64,000 nucleotides of DNA from Sulfolobus tengchongensis (GTDB taxonomy: Archaea; Thermoproteota; Thermoprotei_A; Sulfolobales; Sulfolobaceae), in contig NZ_CP146016.1 of the NCBI RefSeq assembly GCF_036967215.1, forward strand, positions 524,501 through 588,500, read 5' to 3'. The notes under the pieces were generated by a model that worked only from the letters and a program-made list of their open reading frames with translations, ran no database searches and had not been told where the DNA came from. Numbering within the stretch: position 1 is the stretch's first letter; each line of letters starts with the position of its first letter. Both the position numbers and the translations under genes were made by a program. Shown piece by piece: positions 45,128-52,680 of the stretch.

Positions 45128-45847
45128 ATGGGGTCTAATTTATTAGTAATAGCTGCGCATATAGGAGATTTTGTATGGAGAGCCTCTGGAGTCATAGCTA
45201 AATACGCAAAGCAAGGTAAACCAGTTCATATTATAGCATTAACCTATGGAGAGAAAGGCGAGTCACCATTGGCGTGGAGGAGAGGGGCTAAATCAATAGA
45301 GGAAGTAAAAAAGATAAGAAGACAAGAGGGCGAATGTGCAGCTAAGGCATTAGGTGGAGTTCCCATAGAGTTTTTAGATTGGGGAGATCATCCACTAGTA
45401 ATCAATGAGGAGAGAATAATTGCAATTGCTAACTATATTAGAAAATATTCACCAGATATTATAATCACACATGGTCCAGATGACAAATTAAGACCAGATC
45501 ACGTAAATACCGCAAATGCAGTACTGACTGCAGTCAGATTAGCAGCAATAGATGGACTAAAACTAGATTACCCACCAGTAGCGGAACCAAAGGTGTTTGG
45601 TTTTGATCCTCACATAGGTGAACAAGCTGGCTTCTATCCCCACATTTACATTGACATAACGGATGTTTACGAAATGAAACAACAAGCTATGAATTGCTTA
45701 GAGTCTCAAAGATCGGAAATGGAGTACTACTCCTTAAGGGATCAATTAAGGGGACTACAAACTAGGAGATTTGGGTGGAGGAGTTATTATAAATACGCTG
45801 AAGCCTTTTACATGTATAGTCCCATAATAGGAGAGGACTTCCCATGA
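45128..45847 (+). CDS. PIG-L/LmbE-fold hydrolase, probable GalB-like hydratase
   Basis: The 239-residue protein has the PIG-L signature IAAHIGDFVWRASGVIAKY (residues about 8-26, metal-binding AAHIGD in place of AHPDD) and ITHGPDDKLRPDHVNTANAV (about 118-137). Most PIG-L proteins are sugar deacetylases, but the 4-oxalomesaconate hydratase GalB of gallate degradation has the same fold. Position between a LigB-type dioxygenase and a CHA-aldolase favours the GalB role. It shares four bases with the aldolase gene (ATGA). Confidence 0.72.
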   Translation: MGSNLLVIAAHIGDFVWRASGVIAKYAKQGKPVHIIALTYGEKGESPLAWRRGAKSIEEVKKIRRQEGECAAKALGGVPIEFLDWGDHPLVINEERIIAIANYIRKYSPDIIITHGPDDKLRPDHVNTANAVLTAVRLAAIDGLKLDYPPVAEPKVFGFDPHIGEQAGFYPHIYIDITDVYEMKQQAMNCLESQRSEMEYYSLRDQLRGLQTRRFGWRSYYKYAEAFYMYSPIIGEDFP

Positions 45848-46545
45848 AGCCAGTAATCGTTAGGGAAATTCCAAGATCTCCAAAGGATGAGGAAAGGATA
45901 AGAGAACTTCTAAAATATAGCGTTGCCACAATAGCTGAGTCACAAGAGAAATTGGGGCTTTTAGGACCTAGCATTAAGCCAATTCAGCCTGGGCTTAAAG
46001 CTGCAGGCACTGCGATAACTGTAAGGTGTGCTGATGGAGATAATTTGATGCTTCACGCAGCGGTAGAAATAGCTAAACCGGGTGATGTGATAGTAATGAC
46101 TACCATAAGTGGTACAGCGAATGGAGTTTTCGGCGAGTTATTAGCTACTTCATTTAAAGCAAGGGGAATTTCCGCGTTCATAACCGATTCTGGAGTTAGG
46201 GATGTAGCCAGGTTAAGGGAGATGAAATATCCAGTATGGTCTAAATACATAACCGCTGTAGGAACTTCTAAGAATAGACCGGGATGGATTAACGTTCCTA
46301 TTACAATAGAGGGAGTAATAGTTAAACCGGGGGATTTCATTTTAGCTGACGATGATGGTGTAGTTGTGGTCCAGAGAGAAGAGATAGATGAAGTGCTAGC
46401 TAGGGCTAAGGAAAGAGAGGCAAGAGAGAATGAGGTGAGAAAACGTTTACTCAACGGTGAGTTAACCTTAGATATATACAATTTCAGAAAAATTATAGCA
46501 GAGTTAGGAATAAAATACGTAAATAGAATAGATGAAATTAAGTAA
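45844..46545 (+). CDS. RraA/HMG-CHA aldolase-family protein (GalC/LigK-like)
   Basis: The 233-residue protein has the class II pyruvate aldolase fold of the RraA group: GDVIVMTTISGTANGVFGEL (about 79-98), ISAFITDSGVRDVARLREMK with the key Arg and Asp, and VKPGDFILADDDGVVVV. GalC/LigK cleaves 4-carboxy-4-hydroxy-2-oxoadipate to pyruvate and oxaloacetate. The neighbours fit this step. RraA RNase-E inhibitors are the alternative in the family, but have no expected role here. Confidence 0.8.
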   Translation: MKPVIVREIPRSPKDEERIRELLKYSVATIAESQEKLGLLGPSIKPIQPGLKAAGTAITVRCADGDNLMLHAAVEIAKPGDVIVMTTISGTANGVFGELLATSFKARGISAFITDSGVRDVARLREMKYPVWSKYITAVGTSKNRPGWINVPITIEGVIVKPGDFILADDDGVVVVQREEIDEVLARAKEREARENEVRKRLLNGELTLDIYNFRKIIAELGIKYVNRIDEIK

Positions 46546-46569
46546 TTCGCTTCTGGCTGGAGAGAGCAA

Positions 46570-47019
46570 ATGATCAACATTAGAAGATTATCGTTAGATG
46601 AGGCTAAAATTCTATTAGAAGGAGCTGAAAATAAAGCTAAAGAGTTAGGAATACCGGTTAGCGTAGCTGTAGTTGACGAAGAGGGTTATCTCATAGCGTT
46701 TCACCGAATGGACGAAGCCAGACTGATAGGGATGGAAACTGCTATTAATAAAGCTTTTACTTCAGCGGTATCCAAGAGACCTACTAGAATGTATTCAGAA
46801 ATTGCACTTCCCGGAAAACCGGCATATGGTATTCAGAATAGTTTTAACGGTAAATTTACTACACTTAGAGGAGGTCTACCAATAGAAGTGGATGGAAGAG
46901 TAGTAGGCGCTATAGGCGTTGGAGGTGCTCCGTCAGGTGAACAAGATGAGGAAATAGCTAGATTTGCGTTAGAACATTTAAAGAAAAAGAGTGGACTTAA
47001 CGTTAACACATCTATATAA
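46570..47019 (+). CDS. GlcG/HbpS-family protein
   Basis: The 149-residue protein shows LSLDEAKILLEGAENKAKEL, then IPVSVAVVDEEGYLIAFHRM and GGLPIEVDGRVVGAIGVGGA, the signature of the GlcG/HbpS (DUF336) family. Members bind haem or are found beside catabolic oxidoreductases, without a clear enzyme activity. Only 24 bases separate it from the aldolase gene, so it is in the same operon. Preceding GGAGAG is a possible ribosome site. Confidence 0.78.
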   Translation: MINIRRLSLDEAKILLEGAENKAKELGIPVSVAVVDEEGYLIAFHRMDEARLIGMETAINKAFTSAVSKRPTRMYSEIALPGKPAYGIQNSFNGKFTTLRGGLPIEVDGRVVGAIGVGGAPSGEQDEEIARFALEHLKKKSGLNVNTSI

Positions 47020-47049
47020 TGCGTTATGTATTTTTTCCAGAATTTAAGT

Positions 47050-47146
47050 ACTTTATGGGATTTTTAAAAACTTACGTTACTCTCTGAATTCTCCTCGAGT
47101 AAAAGAGTGTTAAAAACCAGATAGTTCACAATTACACCATAAAGCA
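47050..47146 (+). repeat. MITE-like family A, copy 11
   Basis: ACTTTATGGGATTTTTAAAAAC to ACACCATAAAGCA with the AAACCAGATAGTTCACAATT arm intact. Confidence 0.75.
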
Positions 47147-47218
47147 GGATTTAAGTTCCTTCTTGATTCCCTTTTAATAATTTACGAATACACTATTATG
47201 CGAGTTGTGGAGTGTCTC

Positions 47219-47228
47219 AAACATGTTA
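47219..47228. promoter_or_regulatory. AAAC-NN-GTT operator-like site before mmsA
   Basis: AAACATGTTA, within TCTCAAACATGTTATAATG. It is 8 bases upstream of the TATA box at 47236-47245. Its flank TCTCAAA matches the complement of the site at 29751. Confidence 0.4.
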
Positions 47229-47235
47229 TAATGAG

Positions 47236-47245
47236 ATATTTAAAT
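47236..47245 (+). promoter_or_regulatory. TATA box of mmsA
   Basis: ATATTTAAAT about 37 bases before the ATG at 47278. Confidence 0.5.
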
Positions 47246-47277
47246 CATCGATAAGAGTCCAATTATGATGAAAAAGT

Positions 47278-48747
47278 ATGTTGGAAGAGGTTCAAAGCAA
47301 TTATGGTAGACTTAAGTTATATATTAATGGAGAGTATGTTAATTCCAAAACTGAAACTTGGGGTAAGGCTTACAATCCAGCTAAAGATGAAGTAATTGCC
47401 GAAGTACCCTTTTCTACTAAAGATGAGGTTAGACAAGCAATACAGTCAGCGCAAGAGGCATTCGAAAAATGGAGAGAGGTCCCTGTAACTCAAAGAATTC
47501 AATATTTATTTGAATTAAAAAACAAATTGGAGGAGTACTCAGAAACTATTGCGAGGATAGTAACTCAGAACCACGGTAAGACTATTCAAGAAGCTAGAGG
47601 CGATATGAGACGAACTATAGAAAACGTTGAAACGGCGATAGCGATAGTCTATACGTTAGCAAAAGGAGAACATCTAGATCAAGTTTCGCAGGATGTCGAT
47701 GAAAGCACAGTCAGAGAACCATTAGGGGTTTTCGGAATAATTACTCCATTTAACTTCCCCACAATGGTACCATTCTGGTTCATTCCTTATGCTATAGTCT
47801 TAGGAGATACAGTTGTAGTAAAACCATCTGAGATCACGCCAGTACCAATGGACTTCATTACCAAAATATTTGAAGAGATAAAATTGCCAAAGGGCGTGAT
47901 TAATGTAGTTCATGGAGCTAAGGACGTTGTAGATGAATTACTTTCCAATAAACTAATTCAAGGAGTAACATTCGTAGGTTCAACCAGGGTTGGCAAATAC
48001 ATTTATGAAAATGCTGGTAAATATGGCAAAAAAGCAATTGTGCAAGCTGGAGCTAAGAACTTCATAGTGGTAATGCCAGATGCTGATTTAAATAAAGCCA
48101 TACCATCAATTGTTTCAGCCTTCTTCGGTAATGCTGGGCAAAGATGTTTAGCTGCGGCGAATTTAGTTGCTGTAGGTAATGTTTACGATGAGATTAAGAG
48201 GAAGTTTGTTGAGGCATCTAAGCAATTGAGAATTGGCTATGGACTGGATGAGAATGTCGATATGGGACCAGTGGTAACTAAGGACGCTAAGAAGAGGATC
48301 ATGAGTTATATAGATAAGGGTATAGAAGAAGGAGCAAAACTTCTATTGGATGGTAGGAACGTTAAGGTACCTGATTACCCTAATGGTTACTTCTTAGGTC
48401 CAACAATATTCGATGAGGTGACTCCAGAAATGACTATTGCTAGAGAAGAGATCTTCGGACCAGTAGCGTCAATTATTCACGTTAGAGATATTGATGAGGC
48501 AATTGATATGATAAATAGGAGTGAGTATGGTAATGCGGCATCAATATTCACAACTTCTGGTTATTATGCAAGGAAGTTTAGGAGGGAAGTCAATGCAGGA
48601 AACATTGGTATAAATATTGGTATTGCTGCACCTATGGCATTCTTCCCATTTGGTGGGAGAAAAGAGTCATTCTTTGGAGTGTTGCATGGTCAAATCGATA
48701 GTGTGGAATTCTTCACAGATAAGAAAGTGGTAATATCGAGATGGTGA
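47278..48747 (+). CDS. mmsA: CoA-acylating methylmalonate-semialdehyde dehydrogenase-type enzyme
   Basis: The 489-residue aldehyde dehydrogenase has GVFGIITPFNFPTMVPFWFI (about 150-169), the catalytic Cys290 in AFFGNAGQRCLAA, and FPFGGRKESFFGVLHGQ near the C-terminus. The Glu that acts as general base in ordinary ALDHs is replaced at QAGAKNF, the mark of the MmsA group, which transfers the acyl to CoA instead of water. The natural substrate may be methylmalonate or malonate semialdehyde, or succinate semialdehyde. The shared operator upstream ties it to the island. Confidence 0.83.
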   Translation: MLEEVQSNYGRLKLYINGEYVNSKTETWGKAYNPAKDEVIAEVPFSTKDEVRQAIQSAQEAFEKWREVPVTQRIQYLFELKNKLEEYSETIARIVTQNHGKTIQEARGDMRRTIENVETAIAIVYTLAKGEHLDQVSQDVDESTVREPLGVFGIITPFNFPTMVPFWFIPYAIVLGDTVVVKPSEITPVPMDFITKIFEEIKLPKGVINVVHGAKDVVDELLSNKLIQGVTFVGSTRVGKYIYENAGKYGKKAIVQAGAKNFIVVMPDADLNKAIPSIVSAFFGNAGQRCLAAANLVAVGNVYDEIKRKFVEASKQLRIGYGLDENVDMGPVVTKDAKKRIMSYIDKGIEEGAKLLLDGRNVKVPDYPNGYFLGPTIFDEVTPEMTIAREEIFGPVASIIHVRDIDEAIDMINRSEYGNAASIFTTSGYYARKFRREVNAGNIGINIGIAAPMAFFPFGGRKESFFGVLHGQIDSVEFFTDKKVVISRW

Positions 48748-48752
48748 GATAG

Positions 48753-49427
48753 TTAAGCGCCTTCATTTTCTTCTAATTTTTTCAATAAATTATAAAATTC
48801 TATTTCTTTCAAATATCTCTTAATTATCTTGTGCTCTGCAGATCGTAAGTGATACGTGAACGTGGATTTACTTATATCAACAAGCTTAGAAACATTATCA
48901 GACTTTATCCTTCTAGGAAAATCGAAGTATCCAGTCTTGTAAGCGGTTAGTATAATTTTAAGTTCTTGTGGAGTTAAATCCTCCTCTTCTACGTTAAATT
49001 CCGCATTCTTGATTAAATGTACAGTACCTTTGGATTTTAAGTCTTCTACAAGCTCATTTATATAAGATTCATACACTAATGCTCTCCAAAACTCCTTCCC
49101 ATTATATTTAAAACCATTTATTACAATTCCATTGTGCGTATATAGTGCATCCAGTACGCTATTTTTGAATTTTTTCCTGAAATCAAACAAAATTCTTCCA
49201 TTTTGATCTAATTTAAGTGTTGAATATCCTAGAAAACTATTACTCTTCTTTATCCTACTAATCAAATTTTTATAAGTCCTATCAAAAATAATAATCGATC
49301 TTATATAGTTTTTTTCAGAGTCAACTGAAAAGTTTACAGTCCTAACCATGTAGTTACCAACATAACTAGTCCAACAATTTTCATGTTCTATTGCGAATGT
49401 AATTTCAATTAACTTATCTCTCAACAA
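48753..49427 (-). CDS. Bacterio-opsin-activator type HTH regulator
   Basis: The 224-residue protein ends with LTPQELKIILTAYKTGYFDF and SKLVDISKSTFTYHLRSAEH, the HTH_10 (bat) DNA-binding domain. The N-terminal domain includes NCWTSYVGNYMVRTVN (about 18-33), also found in the paralogue at 59423. Such proteins are archaeal transcription regulators with a ligand or redox-sensing front. It ends convergent to mmsA, five bases from its stop. It is a second candidate, after the GntR protein, to control the island. Confidence 0.78.
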   Translation of the reverse strand: MLRDKLIEITFAIEHENCWTSYVGNYMVRTVNFSVDSEKNYIRSIIIFDRTYKNLISRIKKSNSFLGYSTLKLDQNGRILFDFRKKFKNSVLDALYTHNGIVINGFKYNGKEFWRALVYESYINELVEDLKSKGTVHLIKNAEFNVEEEDLTPQELKIILTAYKTGYFDFPRRIKSDNVSKLVDISKSTFTYHLRSAEHKIIKRYLKEIEFYNLLKKLEENEGA

Positions 49428-49581
49428 ATCCCACGTATTATATAATAAACATCAGAATTTTTAAGCTTTTAATTGTAGATAAGATGCGAGTTTTGGGAAA
49501 AGTTTATTGAGGAATGTTAAGTTACAATCATCAAATTCAAGATACACTTTTGGAAAAATATGATACTAAAGCGTTTCTCTT

Positions 49582-49670
49582 AGTTTGTGGGGTATCTGAA
49601 AATTAAGGTTATTCTCTTGGTTAAAACTATTCGTAAATAAGCGTTAAGTATTCAAATGGTACATACATTA
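49582..49670 (+). repeat. MITE-like family B, copy 2
   Basis: The best-kept copy: AGTTTGTGGGGTATCTGAAA, then ATTAAGGTTATTCTC, CTATTCGTAAATAAGCG and AAATGGTACATACATTA. Confidence 0.8.
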
Positions 49671-49939
49671 TTTCAGTGAAGCGTTAATTTCAGTTAACTA
49701 CTACTCTCATTAAAACCTCAAGTTGAAGTTCATTTCCTAAGATCATAGCATTCCACTCCATACTTTATAATCATAACTGAACACCTAATCCAAGAGCTTT
49801 ACTTAGTAAGGATTTCCAAAAACTAATATCTAATAATACTAAAATATAAATTAAATTAGGAGAGAACTAAACCCACCTACAGAAATATAAAAAAGGCAGA
49901 TCATAAGTTTATATACAATATATATTATAATTAAGACAA

Positions 49940-50030
49940 GTTGTTTATTAGGTATCTAAAAATTGAGATTCTTCTATCAATCGCAACTATTCGTAAAATT
50001 AGCATTAAGTATTCAAATGCTATACATTAT
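49940..50030 (+). repeat. MITE-like family B, copy 3
   Basis: TTGTTTATTAGGTATCTAAA left end (drifted), CAACTATTCGTAAAATTAGC and CAAATGCTATACATTA kept. Confidence 0.65.
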
Positions 50031-50216
50031 TAAGGTATGATGTAAAATGTGATTCACATTTTATTGTTAAATACTTTTTATTCTATGATATTATTACTGC
50101 TTAATGCATTCGGTTTTTCCAACTCTCCTTTTTCGTATACCCATAATATTTTGACAAGTAATAGGGTGTAACTTGAAGAAAACATCTACATTTAATTTTA
50201 ATCTAATTCATCAAAT

Positions 50217-51608
50217 ATGTTAGAGGCAGACTTATATTTACTGAACGAAGTTAACACCTTAATGGAACCTACTCCATATGACAAGTACGGGAAAATAAGC
50301 GTAGGAAAAATACTAACAGCAGCAGGCGCAGGTACCTTTGTGGACTTTTATGAATTTTACGTGTCAAGTACGGCAGCAGCTGTTGTCTGGCCTATAATAT
50401 TTTTTGGACCTTTAACTAGCTCTAAATCATTCGCTTTAATACTATCATTTTTAACATTTACAGTCTCATATCTAGCGAGACCCATAGGTGCATTCGTTTT
50501 TGGGCATATAGGGGACAAAATGGGTAGAACATCAACTTTAGGATTAGCGTTAATCATAACATTCATTGCAGTGCTCGGCACTGGTTTATTGCCAACTTAT
50601 GCCCAAATAGGAATACTTGCAGTTGCTCTATTAATTCTTTTCAGATTTATGTTAGGAATTTCACTGGGAGGAGAATGGGGAGGAGCTACAAGTTGGGTAT
50701 TAGAATACGCTGAATTTAAAGGGCATTCTCATAAAAGAGCATTTTATGGAGGACTATTAGATTTAGCAATCCCACTAGGTGTAGGTGCAGGAGGTGTAGC
50801 ATTTGCACTAAGCGCTGCATATACTGGTAGCTCATTTCTAACCTTTGGGTGGAGAATTCCCTATCTGGCTGGCGCAGTCATAGCCATAATAGGTGCTATA
50901 ATAAGATTTAGAATGCTAGATAGCCCACTATTCAAGAAGGTTCAAGCTGAGAAACAAATAGCTAGAATACCAGCTGCGGAAGTATTTAGAGGAAAAAGAG
51001 CACTGATAACATTAGGCGCAGCGGAAATATACGCATATGCATTAGTGGTTAATGTGTTAGTAGGAGGACCTATAGCTATACTATATCTTTCTCAAGCTAA
51101 ATTAACTGGAACTCTTGGACTACCACCAGCTGCCTTTCCAGCATTTGCAATAGGATTAGCTAACATATTAGCAGCCGTGGGTTGTGTAATAGGGGGTATC
51201 TTAGGGGATAAAATAGGAAGGAAATATGCTATTCTAATAAGTTTAGGTTTAGTGCTTGCACTGTACTATCCATATGTGTTGGCAATGGCAAGTTTAAATC
51301 CCATCGCCATCATAGCGGGAAGTGCTATTATAATACTAGTTGACGTTATGGGAACTGGACTAGTTGCTTCATGGTTACCAGAGCTATTCGAGACAAGGTT
51401 TAGATATTCTGGTGCTGGATTAGCTGGAGAGATTGGAGGACTTATAGGAGGTCTAATAGTAGGTTTAGTATCACCAGCGCTAATAGCTAATGCTTCTGGG
51501 ATAAATATAGTGTTTATGGGAATATTCTTAGTTGGAGTAATATATTGTGTTATTACAATATTCATTACATTACTGATGCCAGAAACTAGGGGAAAGAAAC
51601 TTGAATAG
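50217..51608 (+). CDS. MFS metabolite:H+ symporter (MHS family)
   Basis: The 463-residue, 12-helix carrier has FVDFYEFYVSSTAAAVVWPI (helix 1), the motif A loop GHIGDKMGRTSTLG between helices 2 and 3, LGGEWGGATSWVLEYAE in helix 4-5, a second copy of motif A GGILGDKIGRKYA, and the PET tail LMPETRGKKLE. These place it in the group of shikimate, alpha-ketoglutarate and aromatic acid carriers. It probably imports an aromatic or dicarboxylic acid for the island. A half-site AAACAT lies just upstream of its TATA-like sequence (about 50179). Confidence 0.82.
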   Translation: MLEADLYLLNEVNTLMEPTPYDKYGKISVGKILTAAGAGTFVDFYEFYVSSTAAAVVWPIIFFGPLTSSKSFALILSFLTFTVSYLARPIGAFVFGHIGDKMGRTSTLGLALIITFIAVLGTGLLPTYAQIGILAVALLILFRFMLGISLGGEWGGATSWVLEYAEFKGHSHKRAFYGGLLDLAIPLGVGAGGVAFALSAAYTGSSFLTFGWRIPYLAGAVIAIIGAIIRFRMLDSPLFKKVQAEKQIARIPAAEVFRGKRALITLGAAEIYAYALVVNVLVGGPIAILYLSQAKLTGTLGLPPAAFPAFAIGLANILAAVGCVIGGILGDKIGRKYAILISLGLVLALYYPYVLAMASLNPIAIIAGSAIIILVDVMGTGLVASWLPELFETRFRYSGAGLAGEIGGLIGGLIVGLVSPALIANASGINIVFMGIFLVGVIYCVITIFITLLMPETRGKKLE

Positions 51609-51766
51609 TCTTAAATGAAGAGATTTTTTAATAATCTTAAAAATTTTGCATCTAATTGTGTACGAAATTCAAACTTTTCTTTTTAACGATCAGTTTATTC
51701 TAGAATTTTTTAAATTATTCCAGTAGATATCAATAATAATAATGATGATCTATCTGATTTGATTTT

Positions 51767-51855
51767 AGTTTGTGGAGCATCCAGAAACTAAGTTCCTTCT
51801 CTTAATAAGAACTATTCGTAAATAAGCGGTAGGTATTCAAAGGATACATACACTA
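51767..51855 (+). repeat. MITE-like family B, copy 4
   Basis: AGTTTGTGGAGCATCCAGAAA to GGATACATACACTAG; the gap from 51609 to 52034 holds nothing else recognised. Confidence 0.75.
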
Positions 51856-52034
51856 GATTTGGTTTAATCTAATTTCTGTCACGATCAAAAAATTCAAAAT
51901 AACTACGCTCTGACGCTCTCATGAAATTTGAAATGATATTCTCTATATTATTTCAAAATTTAACGTATACTTTTCGAACGATTGATGAATAGAAGAGAAT
52001 GTAATTTTATAAAAATCCGAGTATTTCATGAAAA

Positions 52035-52676
52035 TTATATTATGCCCTCTATAACCTTTCTTAATAATTCTTTGCTTATCTTACTCATCTTCTTATAGAT
52101 TTGCTTTAGTTCTCCACTCTCTATTGGTTCATAATCATTATAAAGTATTGACATCAAACTTTCTAAATTCCATGTAATCTCATTGGGATCTCCAATCAGA
52201 TCCTTAATTTCAAAAGACTTATTTTCACTAAGTCCTCTAAAAGTTAAGTAGTTACGTACGTCCTTTTCAAAAAGCTCTGCAGATGCCAGTTGTACTGCCA
52301 ATATGTGTTTGCAAGGTCTTGCATAGTCTGGGCAACTGCAGGAAAATATTAGATGCTTCGGCAATAGTGACAGTCCTTTATTGTTTAATTTTATCTCTAA
52401 ATCTACGGGTAAGGAATTCTTTTCTATTATTTTATTTAACTCCTCAGAAACGATTTTATTCTCCTCTTTGGTGAAGAGAGGTGCCTCTATCCTTACTTCA
52501 TATAACATATTACCTTGAACTTTAGCGATTATTTTCCCTTCCTTTATACTAATTGACTTAACTCTTCCCTCTTTGAAGTACTCAAACCCCCTTTTTCTTC
52601 TATGTGTATCCATATCCGATGAGATCATACTTATCCAACTCCTAATAAACCAAGGCTTATGTGAAAGAGAGGGCAT
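52035..52676 (-). CDS. SWIM zinc-finger protein paired with Snf2
   Basis: The 213-residue protein carries LIFSCSCPDYARPCKHILAV (about 109-128), the CxC...CxH SWIM zinc site. The N-terminal half includes RRKRGFEYFKEGRVKSISI, typical of the SWIM proteins that accompany Snf2 helicases. It starts four bases after the helicase stop (52681), so they form one operon. It may direct the Snf2 motor to DNA or protein partners; the exact role is unknown. Confidence 0.82.
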   Translation of the reverse strand: MPSLSHKPWFIRSWISMISSDMDTHRRKRGFEYFKEGRVKSISIKEGKIIAKVQGNMLYEVRIEAPLFTKEENKIVSEELNKIIEKNSLPVDLEIKLNNKGLSLLPKHLIFSCSCPDYARPCKHILAVQLASAELFEKDVRNYLTFRGLSENKSFEIKDLIGDPNEITWNLESLMSILYNDYEPIESGELKQIYKKMSKISKELLRKVIEGII

Positions 52677-52680
52677 ACTT

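Larger units (their letters stand above)
49428..50216. other. Gap with two family B repeats
   Basis: Contains B copies at 49582-49670 and 49940-50030. The sequence between them has one partial match to the end of the 32273-32683 element (GTGTTCAGTTATGATTATAAA on the minus strand, about 49770). No gene seen. Confidence 0.4.

Noticed and set aside
46053-46580. 175-residue minus-strand frame opposite the aldolase gene
   Set aside because: Complement of a conserved aldolase frame. The composition mirrors the coding strand and no start signals are seen.
51266-51565. 99-residue minus-strand frame opposite the MFS gene
   Set aside because: Antisense of transmembrane helices gives Pro/Ser/Ile-rich sequence; no independent evidence.
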